Program-made: the position numbers and the translations under genes | The notes under the pieces: generated by a model | What the model saw: only the letters and a program-made list of their open reading frames with translations | The model's database searches: none | What the model was told of the DNA's origin: nothing | Source: Elusimicrobiota bacterium | Lineage (GTDB): Bacteria > Elusimicrobiota > Elusimicrobia > UBA1565 > UBA9628 | Reading direction: 5' to 3' | Assembly: GCA_028868375.1 (NCBI GenBank) | Contig: JAGWUP010000015.1 | Span: 1 to 64,000 of the forward strand | DNA: 64,000 nucleotides | Shown: positions 17,956 through 26,281 of the stretch, piece by piece | Numbering within the stretch: position 1 is the stretch's first letter | Layout of the letters: every line of letters begins with the position of its first letter

Positions 17956-19842
17956 TCACAGGGACGGCTCCGCTCCAGGATCGGCCTCGCCGCCCGAAGG
18001 AGGCCGCAGCTCGGAATCGCTGGGCAAGGGAGCCAGCGGTGGCCGCCCTCCGGAAATCCTGCGCTTGGCGCGGGCCCGCCTGGATGCCGCTTTCCTTCCG
18101 GACCCGGAGGCGGCCGCCGGCTCTCCGGCCAAAAGCCGATGAGCCGCCGGGTTCTTGCCCAGGACGGTCTGCCGCTGGATATCCGCCTCGAACAGGTAGG
18201 TGATCTGGCCCCGCGCCTCGCTCTTAGGCCCCGGGGTCAACACGTAGCGAACCAGATACGTCGTCGCGTCGACCGCGCCGGCGTCCCAGCTTTCCTTGTT
18301 GTCGAAGCCTGGATTGGCAGTGTACTCGTAGGACAGCCAACGCTCGACGGTGCCGCGACCGCCGTCCAGCGGGTAGCCCTTGACCAGGGCGATGGCTTGC
18401 TTGGCCGGGTCGGGAGCGGCTGGCTCGGTCAGAGCGGGAGCCGTCGCCGCGGCCGGAGGCGCCGCGGCGGGAGCCGCGGGAGCCGGGGTAGCGGCGGCTG
18501 GAACAGCCGCCGGAGCGGTCGTAGCCGGAACTGGAGCTGGAGACGCTGCTCCTGAAACCGGCTCCAGTCCGATCGGCTTTTGATCGGAGCCAAGCGAAGC
18601 CATCGTCCCAAGATCATGGGAATTGCGCAGAAATACGAAAAAGACGGCCCCCAACACCACGACCAACCCGCCGAACAGCGCCCAAAGCTTCTTGGAGCCT
18701 GAACGCCGTCTCGGAATGGCATCCGGCGTCGGCGCGGGCTTGGCCAAGCGAGCCAGCACGTCCTGCGTGGGCTCCCCCAGCGTCACCAACGGCTCGGGCG
18801 ATGAGGCCGCAGCGACGGGGGCAGCGATGGGAGCTTGAACTGGCGGAGGAGCGATGGTGATCGCTGGAGCTGCCTGCGGAGAAGCGATTCGCAGCGTCAT
18901 GGGCGGCTGCGGCGCTTCTGCGGCCGGTTGCGCATCGGCCGCCGGCTGCGGAGCCTCTGGGCTCGGCGCCGCAATCATAGGAGGAGCCGGCTCGGCCTCC
19001 GATTCCCGATGCGGCTTGAACGACCGGGTGCCTGCGAAATGAATCGGAAGCTCCGCCGCCGGCTGTTCGGCGCCCCTCAGGGAAAAATGAGATTCCCCCG
19101 CCCCGGTTTCGGCCTGGAGCGGCTCCGGGCTGGGCTGCGGAATCGGTTGCGACAGCGCCGCTTCCGGAACAGGCTCCGGGCCAGCCTCCGGCGTCGGCTC
19201 CGGACTGGATTCGGGCGCCGGTTCCGGCGGGGATTCCGGCGCCGGTTCCGGCGGGGACTCCAACGCGAGCCCCGGTGCGGGTCGCGCCGGCAAAAAATCG
19301 GAATTAGGCTTCTGCGGCTGCGGCTCGGGGCCGGGCTCTGGAACCGGCTGCGGCCGAGACTCCGGAGCGGGTTCTGGCGCCGCCGCGAGCTTCGGCTCGG
19401 CGGGCTCCCTCTTGGGGAAGGACTCGAGCTCCGCCAGGCGCTTGCGCAGCTCCGCGACCTGGGCCTCCAGCTCCGTCACCCGCGCCAACTCTTCCGCCGG
19501 CGCCGACGCCTGCGGCTGCTCCAAGCCCCAGCGCCGACGCAGGTCGGTATCCTCGAACAAATCGGAGAGCCAATCGGAATCCTCCGCCGGGGAAGGCACC
19601 CCTAGCGAGCCCAATTCCAACCGTCCGAGCAAGGAGGAGACGCCGCTGTCTTCCGCGGCTAGCGGCTCGGCGAAGTTGGAAAGCTCCGGGACTTCCTCGA
19701 GGTTGCGCCAATCCTCCCCGCGGCCGCCGTCCGTCGTCTCGGCGCAGACCAGGGTCTCCGGCCCGAGGCGTCCGGCCAGCCTCAAGTCTTCGCGCGCGAA
19801 CGGCCCTACGACCTTGGCGTCCCTATAAACATAATACCGCAC
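17956..19842 (-). CDS. GYF-domain membrane protein with Pro/Glu-rich repeats
   Basis: A 628-residue protein. Residues 1-50 match the bacterial GYF_2 domain (YYVYRDAKVVGPFAREDLR), a peptide-binding module. A coiled-coil stretch (about 130-145) follows, then roughly 230 residues rich in Pro, Glu and Ala with PEPAPES-type repeats. One transmembrane helix (LWALFGGLVVVLGAVFFVFL) lies near residue 385. A Pro/Ala linker and a globular C-terminal domain (RGTVERWLSYEYTANPGFDN) follow. The topology suggests a cytoplasmic GYF domain with the C-terminal domain in the periplasm. The start is a GTG at 19842. The function is unknown; position near pilus genes is suggestive only. Confidence 0.7.
   Translation of the reverse strand: MRYYVYRDAKVVGPFAREDLRLAGRLGPETLVCAETTDGGRGEDWRNLEEVPELSNFAEPLAAEDSGVSSLLGRLELGSLGVPSPAEDSDWLSDLFEDTDLRRRWGLEQPQASAPAEELARVTELEAQVAELRKRLAELESFPKREPAEPKLAAAPEPAPESRPQPVPEPGPEPQPQKPNSDFLPARPAPGLALESPPEPAPESPPEPAPESSPEPTPEAGPEPVPEAALSQPIPQPSPEPLQAETGAGESHFSLRGAEQPAAELPIHFAGTRSFKPHRESEAEPAPPMIAAPSPEAPQPAADAQPAAEAPQPPMTLRIASPQAAPAITIAPPPVQAPIAAPVAAASSPEPLVTLGEPTQDVLARLAKPAPTPDAIPRRRSGSKKLWALFGGLVVVLGAVFFVFLRNSHDLGTMASLGSDQKPIGLEPVSGAASPAPVPATTAPAAVPAAATPAPAAPAAAPPAAATAPALTEPAAPDPAKQAIALVKGYPLDGGRGTVERWLSYEYTANPGFDNKESWDAGAVDATTYLVRYVLTPGPKSEARGQITYLFEADIQRQTVLGKNPAAHRLLAGEPAAASGSGRKAASRRARAKRRISGGRPPLAPLPSDSELRPPSGGEADPGAEPSL
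19210..19257. repeat. 24-bp tandem repeat encoding PEPAPESP units
   Basis: Two adjacent 24-bp copies (19210-19233 and 19234-19257) differ at one base. They lie inside the Pro/Glu-rich region of the GYF-domain gene and encode eight-residue units. The low divergence suggests recent slippage, so length may vary between strains. Confidence 0.7.
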
Positions 19843-19910
19843 CCCATGAGTATGGAGGCGCGTTGTTACATTTTCAAGACGGCGAAACTACCGAGCTACG
19901 CGGAATCCCG

Positions 19911-20405
19911 CTAGCTGATCTCGGTGGCCGAATGGGACTCTTCGCCGATCGCGCCGAAGTTCGGCGCCTCCGCCTCGCCCCCGTTGGAGGTGCTTTCGGC
20001 GGAATTCTGGCAGCGGATGCAGTAGCGCGCGAACGGCAAGGCGTCCAAGCGCGCCTTCGCGATGGGCTTGCGGCAGGACTCGCAGGCGCCGTAGACCCCT
20101 CGATCGATCTTGTGCAACGCCGCATCGATCTGATCCAGCGTGACGCGCTCGTTGTCGGACAACTCGAAAAGCAGCTCCCGCTCGATCGAGCGGCTGGCCT
20201 CGTCGACGGAATCCCCGATATCCGCCTGCCCCTCGTCGGATATCTGCTGGTTGCGGACGGTCTTCATGAGGTCGTCGCGCATCGAGACGAGCTGCTTGCG
20301 GATCGCGCCGAGCTTCAGCTTCGGGCCGACGGGAGCATGCGCCCTCTTGGGAGACGTCCTTGAGGTCTTCTTCTTGGCGGCGACGGCTTTTCTCTTCGTG
20401 ACCAT
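19911..20405 (-). CDS. DksA/TraR-family zinc-finger protein
   Basis: A 164-residue product with a Lys/Ala-rich N-terminal tail, a helical middle (DDLMKTVRNQQISDEGQ, then ERVTLDQIDAALHKIDRGVYG) and a C4 zinc finger: CESC and CIRC separated by 17 residues. DksA-type proteins enter the RNA polymerase secondary channel and modulate transcription, often with ppGpp. The four cysteines are intact. I chose the ATG at 20405 because a consensus promoter ends at 20431 and AGAGG precedes this ATG; the in-frame ATG at 20432 overlaps the -10 box and cannot be in the transcript. Confidence 0.88.
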   Translation of the reverse strand: MVTKRKAVAAKKKTSRTSPKRAHAPVGPKLKLGAIRKQLVSMRDDLMKTVRNQQISDEGQADIGDSVDEASRSIERELLFELSDNERVTLDQIDAALHKIDRGVYGACESCRKPIAKARLDALPFARYCIRCQNSAESTSNGGEAEAPNFGAIGEESHSATEIS

Positions 20406-20430
20406 GGGGTCCTCTCGAAAACGGAGCGAC

Positions 20431-20459
20431 ATGATATCTGTTTATTCCGGGAATCGCAA
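20431..20459 (-). promoter_or_regulatory. Sigma70-type promoter of the DksA-like gene
   Basis: On the minus strand, TTGCGA (20454-20459) and TATCAT (20431-20436) are separated by exactly 17 bases. They match consensus at 4/6 and 5/6 positions. The predicted transcript begins near 20424, leaving about 19 nt of leader with AGAGG before the ATG. Confidence 0.7.
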
Positions 20460-20477
20460 CTCCCGCCCGCAAGCCGG

Positions 20478-21944
20478 TCAACCGAGCGCGTCGATCGTTT
20501 TGCGCAGCCTGGAGACGACCATCTCCCGGCCCATCACCTCGAGCATCAAGAACAAGGTCGGCCCCTCGGTGCGTCCAGTCACGGCGGCGCGCAGCGGATG
20601 GAAGACCTGGCCGGCTTTCAGCCCCCGCTCGGCGCAAAAGCCGCGAATCTCCGACTCAAGGGCCTTCTCCTCGAATGGGGACAGCCGCGACAGCCGCTCC
20701 GCCAGGCCCCCCAGCGTCTCCTTGGTTCCCGTAGTCCGCAACACTTTATCCATCGCCTTCGGCGTGTACTCGACCGGCTTATAGAAGAATTCAATGAGGC
20801 CCGGGATGTCGGCCAAACGCTTGTATTTCTCCTGCTCCAGCGCCACCGTCCGTTCAAGGGCCGGCCCTTCCGCGCTGGCCAGCCCCGCGGTTTTCAGGAA
20901 CGGCTCCGCCTGGCGCACCAGCTCCGGCACCGGCGTCTTGCGGATGTACTCGCCGTTCATCCAAGCCAGCTTGACCGGATCGAAGGTCGCGGGATTTTTC
21001 TGGCAGCCGGCAAGATCGAAGCGCTCGATGAGCTCCTCCGGCGAGAAAAGCTGCTGGGAATCGGTCGTCGACCAGCCGAGGAGCGCGAGATAATTGCGCA
21101 GGGCTTGCGGCAGGAAGCCCTGCTGCTTGTACTCGAGCACCGAGGTGGCGCCGTGCCGCTTGGAAAGCTTGCCGCCGTCGGGACCCATGATCATCGAGAG
21201 ATGCGCGAAAAGCGGCGGCTGCCAGCCCAAGGCCCGGTAGAGCTGGAGCTGGGACGGGGTGTTCGGCAGATGCTCGTCGCCGCGGATGACGTGGCTGATC
21301 CGCATCAGATGGTCGTCGACGACGCAGGCGAAATTGTAGGTCGGCCCCCCGGTCGTCTTGCGGATGACGAAATCCTGCTGCAAGCGATTCTCGAAGGAGA
21401 CCTCGCCGCGGATCAAGTCCGGCACGAGCGTCGCCCCCTCCTCGGGCATGCGAAAGCGCAGGGACGGCTTTCGGCCGGAAGCCTCCAGGTCCCGGCCTTG
21501 CCGCTCGGTCAAGAGGCGGCAGCGCCCGTCGTAGCGGGGCGGCCGTTTCTCGAGCTGCGCCAGCCGCCGCATCGCATCGAGCTCCTCCTTGGAGCAATAG
21601 CAGCGATAGGCCTTGCCTTCCTCCAAAAGCTGCCGGAGATACTTGTCGTAATGCTCCAGGCGCTTCATCTGGTAGTACGGCGAAAAGGGCCCGCGGTCGC
21701 TCTCGGCGTCCAGAGGCCCCTCGTCCCAATCGCAGCCCAGCCAGCGGATGGACTCCAGGATGGCGTCGACCGACTCCGCGGTGGAGCGCGCCTCGTCGGT
21801 GTCCTCGATGCGGAGCACGAAGACGCCTTTATGGCGCCGCGCGAAGAGCCAGTTGAACAGCGTCGTGCGGGCCCCCCCGATGTGCAGGAATCCCGTCGGC
21901 GACGGGGCAAAGCGTGTGCGAATCCCGGAAGCTGTCTCTGTCAT
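20478..21944 (-). CDS. gltX: Glutamyl-tRNA synthetase
   Basis: A 488-residue class I synthetase. The first signature is HIGG within TRFAPSPTGFLHIGGARTTL (read in parts; residues about 10-27) and the second is KLSKRHGA. LRIEDTDEARST and GWSTTDSQQLFSPEELIERF fit bacterial GltX. The C-terminal anticodon-binding domain is present. The ATG at 21944 overlaps the recN stop as ATGA, which rules out the longer upstream extension. Whether it is discriminating or also charges tRNA-Gln cannot be told. Confidence 0.96.
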   Translation of the reverse strand: MTETASGIRTRFAPSPTGFLHIGGARTTLFNWLFARRHKGVFVLRIEDTDEARSTAESVDAILESIRWLGCDWDEGPLDAESDRGPFSPYYQMKRLEHYDKYLRQLLEEGKAYRCYCSKEELDAMRRLAQLEKRPPRYDGRCRLLTERQGRDLEASGRKPSLRFRMPEEGATLVPDLIRGEVSFENRLQQDFVIRKTTGGPTYNFACVVDDHLMRISHVIRGDEHLPNTPSQLQLYRALGWQPPLFAHLSMIMGPDGGKLSKRHGATSVLEYKQQGFLPQALRNYLALLGWSTTDSQQLFSPEELIERFDLAGCQKNPATFDPVKLAWMNGEYIRKTPVPELVRQAEPFLKTAGLASAEGPALERTVALEQEKYKRLADIPGLIEFFYKPVEYTPKAMDKVLRTTGTKETLGGLAERLSRLSPFEEKALESEIRGFCAERGLKAGQVFHPLRAAVTGRTEGPTLFLMLEVMGREMVVSRLRKTIDALG

Positions 21945-23602
21945 GATGGCGCGCTGGCCTCCAAAAGCTCCATGGCGTGCTTGCGGCTGGCCGCGGTCGC
22001 CTCCCGCCCGCCGAGCATCAGGGCCAGGGCCTCCAGGCGCCTGGCTCCGTCGATATGCTCGACCGCGGCGCGCGTGCGCCCCGAGACGACCCGCTTGCTG
22101 ACCAGGAAATGGGCGCCCGCAAAGCAGGCGACCTGGGGCAGGTGGGTGACGCACAGCACCTGGCGCGCGCGCCCCAGCGCCGCCAGCCGCTCGCCGACCG
22201 AGCGCGCCACAGCGCCCCCCACACCGGCGTCCACCTCGTCGAAAACCAGCGTCGGCATTTGATCCGCCTCGGCGAAGACGGTCTTGAGCGCCAGCATCAC
22301 CCGCGACAACTCGCCTCCGGACGCGATGGAGCGCACCGAGCGCAGGGGCTCGCCGGGATTCGGCGCCAGCAGGAATTCCACCGCGTCCGCCCCCGCCAAG
22401 CCGTAATGGCCCTCCTCCAGCTCCACCGCCACGGAGAACGCGGCGTTCGGCATCCCCAGCTCCTTAAGCTGCGCCAGCACCAGGGCCTCGAGCTTGCCGG
22501 CGGCCCTGCGCCGCAAGGCGTGGATTTTCTCGCAGGCCTCGCCGAGCCGCCGCTCCGCCTGGCTCAAGGAGCGCTCGATCTCCTCGGCAGTCTTCTGGGA
22601 GCCCTCCAGGCTCTCAAGCTCGGCCGCGGTCTTCTCGCGCAGGGCGATCAGCTCCCCGACCGTGGGCCCGTATTTCTTCTTTAGCCGGGACAAGACGTCC
22701 AGGCGCGAGAGGATGGCGTCGAGGGCCGCGGGGTCGGTTTGAAGACGGTCCCGGTAGCCGCCGGCCTCGTGGGCCAACTCCTCCAAAGACAAGCGCGCCT
22801 GCTCCAAGCGCTCGCACAGGGGCTTGGTCGAGGAGTCGATGCGCGAAAGCTCGCAAAGGGCGCGCTGGGCCCTCAGCACGGTCGAGAGAGCCGCGCCCTC
22901 CTGCTCGTAAAGGCTTTCGTAGGCGGCGGCGGCCAAGCCCTTCAGGCGCTCGGCGTTCTTAAGCCGCGGCAGCGCCGCCTCGAGCTCCTCCTCCTCGCCG
23001 GGGCGCAGGCGGGCCTCGCTGAGCTCTTGAAGCTGGAAGCGCGCGGCCTCGACGCGCTTGCGGCGCTCCTCCTCCGACATGCGGGAGGAGTCTAGGCGTT
23101 CCTTGAGCTCCCTCCAGCGGGCGTAATCCGCGCGAACGCGCTCGAGGGCGGCGTCGTGAGCTCCGAAGCGATCGAGCAGCTCCAGTTGGACGGCGGGCTT
23201 GAGCAGGGTCTGGTGCTCGTGCTGGCCGTGGAAATCGACCAGGGCCCCGCCCAGGGCGGCCAGCGCCGCCGCCGGCGCAGTCTGGGAGTTGATGATGGCG
23301 CGGCTCCTGCCCCCGGCGTCGAGCTCGCGCCGCACCATGACGGGTGAGTCCGCCACCTTGAACTGCGCCGTCACCTCCTCGGGGAAAGCCTTGGCGTCGA
23401 ACCAGCCGGTCACCTCGAGCTTGGAGGCGCCCGCGCGCAGCCAGGAGGAGGAGGCGCGCGCGCCGAGCAGGAAGCCCAGAGCCTCGACCAGGATCGACTT
23501 GCCGGCCCCGGTCTCGCCGGTCAGGACATTGAGCCCGGCCTTCAGCTCCAGGGTCTCGTCCTCGATGATCGCGAAGTTCTTGATCTGAAGCCGGTGGATC
23601 AT
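21941..23602 (-). CDS. recN: DNA repair protein RecN
   Basis: A 553-residue SMC-like ATPase of double-strand break repair. Walker A is in LTGETGAGKSILVEALGFL near residue 35. Long coiled coils flank the centre (RMSEEERRKRVEAARFQLQEL and similar). The C-terminal part carries the ABC signature SIASGGELSRVMLALK, Walker B TLVFDEVDAGVGG and the His-switch region VLCVTHLPQVA. The start overlaps the nadK stop as ATGA and the end overlaps gltX, so comEC-nadK-recN-gltX form one translationally coupled block. Confidence 0.97.
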   Translation of the reverse strand: MIHRLQIKNFAIIEDETLELKAGLNVLTGETGAGKSILVEALGFLLGARASSSWLRAGASKLEVTGWFDAKAFPEEVTAQFKVADSPVMVRRELDAGGRSRAIINSQTAPAAALAALGGALVDFHGQHEHQTLLKPAVQLELLDRFGAHDAALERVRADYARWRELKERLDSSRMSEEERRKRVEAARFQLQELSEARLRPGEEEELEAALPRLKNAERLKGLAAAAYESLYEQEGAALSTVLRAQRALCELSRIDSSTKPLCERLEQARLSLEELAHEAGGYRDRLQTDPAALDAILSRLDVLSRLKKKYGPTVGELIALREKTAAELESLEGSQKTAEEIERSLSQAERRLGEACEKIHALRRRAAGKLEALVLAQLKELGMPNAAFSVAVELEEGHYGLAGADAVEFLLAPNPGEPLRSVRSIASGGELSRVMLALKTVFAEADQMPTLVFDEVDAGVGGAVARSVGERLAALGRARQVLCVTHLPQVACFAGAHFLVSKRVVSGRTRAAVEHIDGARRLEALALMLGGREATAASRKHAMELLEASAPS

Positions 23603-24483
23603 CCGCGCTCCCCCCACTTCAGCTTGCGGCGCAGCACCTCGTAGTAGGAGCGCTTGGGGTCGAGCAGCAGCTTGAAGGGCCTTTCGTGGCGCCTGACGCG
23701 GACCTCGTCGCCGACGCGCAGCGCGCAGCTCAACTGGCCGTCGAGGGATACCAGCACGCGCGGAGCCTCGTGGGCCCGCCGTGTCGTCAGGGCGATGGTG
23801 ACGGGATCGCAGGCAGGGATGATCAGGGGCCTCTGCGTCAGGGTGTGCGGGCAGATCGGAGCCAAGAGCAGGACGTCGAGGCTGGGGTCGACGATGGGGC
23901 CCATCGCGGCCAGATTGTAGGCCGTCGAGCCGGTCGGCGTCGAGACGATCAGCCCGTCGCCGAAATAGTCGGCCAGCGCGCGAGCGCCGGCCTCGGTGTG
24001 CAGGCAGATCGCGCGCGCCTGGTCCCCGCAGCGGATCACGCATTCGTTGAGGGCGAGGCTGGGCCCCAAAACCGTCTTGCGGCCGCGCCGGACCTCGACC
24101 TCGATCATCCAGCGCTCCTCGATCAGGAAATCGCCGCGCAGAATGGCGTCGCATTGCTCTACGAAGTTGTCGGCGTCGGCCCCGGACAGAAAGCCCAGCC
24201 CGCCGGAATTGATGCCCAGCAGGGGAATCGAATGCGGGGCCAGAAGGCGCGCCGCGCGCAGCATCGTGCCGTCGCCGCCGAGGGCCACCCCGATGTCGGC
24301 CAGGCGCAAGGATCGGCTCGCCGCGGCCCGGCGGCCGGACCAGGCGCGCACCCCGCGCGCCTTCAAGGCCTTGCCTAGCACCCGCAGCATCCGGACGGCC
24401 TCCGGCTTGGATTCGTTATGGAAGATCACGACCGAGGAGATCGCTCGCTGATCGCGGGGTTTTGGCATGGACTTCGACGCCAT
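23599..24483 (-). CDS. nadK: NAD kinase
   Basis: The enzyme phosphorylates NAD to NADP. The product (about 294 residues) has the GGDGTML motif (ADIGVALGGDGTMLRAAR), LGINSGGLGFL, LNECVI, and the DGLIVSTPTGSTAYNLAAMGPI catalytic block (read in parts), all diagnostic of NadK. The start is uncertain: ATG at 24483 (GAGG 9 nt upstream) or ATG at 24471. Either way the gene begins inside the end of comEC (overlap 56-68 nt). nadK-recN adjacency is common in bacteria. Confidence 0.95.
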   Translation of the reverse strand: MASKSMPKPRDQRAISSVVIFHNESKPEAVRMLRVLGKALKARGVRAWSGRRAAASRSLRLADIGVALGGDGTMLRAARLLAPHSIPLLGINSGGLGFLSGADADNFVEQCDAILRGDFLIEERWMIEVEVRRGRKTVLGPSLALNECVIRCGDQARAICLHTEAGARALADYFGDGLIVSTPTGSTAYNLAAMGPIVDPSLDVLLLAPICPHTLTQRPLIIPACDPVTIALTTRRAHEAPRVLVSLDGQLSCALRVGDEVRVRRHERPFKLLLDPKRSYYEVLRRKLKWGERG

Positions 24484-26200
24484 CGGTTGCAACCTCTACG
24501 GCGGAGAATTTGAGTGCGCGTTTGATTATAGCACTTTCGCTTCCGGCGACGGCGACGCCGGGCGGATCGAAGCGGAAGGAGACGGAGCCCAACCGCAGCG
24601 GCCTTCCGGACCAGGCCGGCGAGCGGCCCTGGACGCGCCCAAGGGCGTCGTAGGAAAGCAAGGCCTTGCGCAGCAGCGACGGCGGGGCCGAACCGACGAC
24701 CCAGGCGCGCCCGGCGGCCAGGATGAGGGCTGCCTGGCGCGGCCGGCCGGCCAGCTTGGGAGGCTTGAGATAGACGACCCGCAGGGGCGGCGCCGGCGAC
24801 AAGGCCCCCAGCGCCCGGCAGGCCAGCGCCAGCGACAGGCAGGCGGCGGCGCCTCGCCAGGAGCGCCGCGAGGGCGCCAGAAGGACGAGGTAGTACGCCG
24901 CCACGCTCGTCGGCGGCCAGGGCGCCAGCGTCGCGACGGCCCCGGGCAGCGAGGCGGCCGCCTGACAGAAGGCCTCGCCGCGCGAGAGAGCCCAGGCGAG
25001 GACGACGGCCAGCGCCGCGGCCAGGCGCGCGCAGACGAAGGACATGGCCCACAGGCTCCAGGCCGCGCCGGCGAAGAACGGATAGGCGGGAACCGCCACG
25101 ACGTTGGCGGCCAGCCCGACGACGGAGCCCCGCCCGAAATCCTCGGCGAAGACCGGCCACAGGCAGCCTTGAACGATGAGGGAGGTCCCCGCGCCCAAGG
25201 CCAGGGCCCTGGCCCAGCGCGGCCAGCGCGCCGGCGCCAGGCGGCGCGCGACGGGCCACAAGGACAAGAGCCCCGCCAAAGCCAGGTAGGTCATCTGGAA
25301 TCCGGCCGAAAAAAGAGCCCGCGGCCAAAACAGCAATTGGGCCCAGGCCGACAGGACGAGCGCCTGGAAGGCGTCGCCCTCGCGGCCCCGGGCGCGCCAG
25401 AAGAGGAGGGCCGCGGCGGCGATGCAGGCCCGCCAATAAGGAGCGTCTCCCCCCGCGGCCAGCGTCACGGCCAAGCCGGCAGAGAAGGCCAAGAGCCAGC
25501 GGGCATGCGCGGACAAGCGCAGCAGGCCGGCCAAGGCCAGGGCCGCCGCCACGGCCAGCGCCACCTTCGCTCCGGACGGCACGATCAGATGGATCAAGCC
25601 GGCGTTCCGAACCGCGCGGGCCAGCCGCGGCGCCAAGGCGCCCTTGTAGCCCAGCAGCAGCCCTTCCGACAAGCGCGCCTCATCGGGAATCAGGAGGGCG
25701 AACAGCCTGGCATGGACGGAGCGCCGCAAGCGCTCGGCCCAGACTTTAGGCGCCCAAGCCCAGCCCGGCGGCCTGTCGCGCCGCCAGGAGCTTGCCTGAA
25801 GCACCCAAGCGAGCCCGCGGTCCGCCAAAAATCCCGCCTCATCGAAGTCGCCGGGATTCTTGGGCCGGCGCGGCAGGCGCAGCCTCCCGTCAACGACGAC
25901 CCGCTCGCCAGGAAACGGCAATCGCTCCAGCTCCGAGCCCTTGGGCCAGAGCACCTCGACGCCGTAGCGAAACGGCCGCCCCTCCAGCGCCACGGCCCTC
26001 GCCGGCCCCTTCCAGCCGCGCAGGTCCTCGCGCGGGCAACCCTGGACGGTCAGCGCCACGCTGTAGCTGCCGTAGGCCAGAGCGGCGTCGTCCCAGGGGA
26101 CGACCGGACGGAACGCCCCCCGCGCGCGCAGCGCCGCCAAGGCCGCCATATAAAGGAAGAGGCCCCAGACCAGCGGCCGTCGCAGCGCGGAGTCGGTCAC
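24416..26200 (-). CDS. comEC: ComEC/Rec2-like competence membrane protein with vestigial C-terminal domain
   Basis: A 594-residue polytopic protein. The N-terminal DUF4131-like part (VVVDGRLRLPRRPKNPGDFDE) leads to the Competence domain with many hydrophobic helices (GYKGALAPRLARAVRNAGLIHLIVPSGAKVAL, read in parts; FSAGFQMTYLALAGLLSL; LAANVVAVPAYPFF). ComEC forms the inner-membrane DNA uptake channel. The tail starts like the beta-lactamase-like domain (LRVVYLKPPK, AALILAAGRAWVVGS) but is only about 100 residues and lacks HxHxDH. The start is the GTG at 26200, divergent from anmK by 81 bp. Confidence 0.85.
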   Translation of the reverse strand: MTDSALRRPLVWGLFLYMAALAALRARGAFRPVVPWDDAALAYGSYSVALTVQGCPREDLRGWKGPARAVALEGRPFRYGVEVLWPKGSELERLPFPGERVVVDGRLRLPRRPKNPGDFDEAGFLADRGLAWVLQASSWRRDRPPGWAWAPKVWAERLRRSVHARLFALLIPDEARLSEGLLLGYKGALAPRLARAVRNAGLIHLIVPSGAKVALAVAAALALAGLLRLSAHARWLLAFSAGLAVTLAAGGDAPYWRACIAAAALLFWRARGREGDAFQALVLSAWAQLLFWPRALFSAGFQMTYLALAGLLSLWPVARRLAPARWPRWARALALGAGTSLIVQGCLWPVFAEDFGRGSVVGLAANVVAVPAYPFFAGAAWSLWAMSFVCARLAAALAVVLAWALSRGEAFCQAAASLPGAVATLAPWPPTSVAAYYLVLLAPSRRSWRGAAACLSLALACRALGALSPAPPLRVVYLKPPKLAGRPRQAALILAAGRAWVVGSAPPSLLRKALLSYDALGRVQGRSPAWSGRPLRLGSVSFRFDPPGVAVAGSESAIIKRALKFSAVEVATDGVEVHAKTPRSASDLLGRDLP

Positions 26201-26268
26201 GAAAAGGATACGGCCGGGGCTTCGCGGAAGTTCCCGCGGCCGCGCGGGCGCGCCCCGGGCCGAAAAGA

Positions 26269-26274
26269 TAGAAT
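26269..26274 (+). promoter_or_regulatory. -10-like box immediately upstream of anmK
   Basis: TAGAAT ends 7 nt before the anmK ATG at 26282, with no ribosome-binding site in between. It is part of the recurring short-leader arrangement. The 81-bp gap also has to serve the divergent comEC gene. Confidence 0.4.
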
Positions 26275-26281
26275 CGAAGCG

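Noticed and set aside
18835-19605. 256-codon Arg-rich plus-strand frame
   Set aside because: It is the complement of the Pro/Glu repeat region of the GYF-domain gene.
20405-20432. Upstream ATG (20432) for the DksA-like gene
   Set aside because: It overlaps the -10 hexamer of a 4/6 plus 5/6 promoter with 17-base spacing, so it would not be transcribed.
24467-26281. 605-codon extension in front of anmK
   Set aside because: It is antisense to comEC. AnmK starts with its family motif a few residues after the ATG at 26282.
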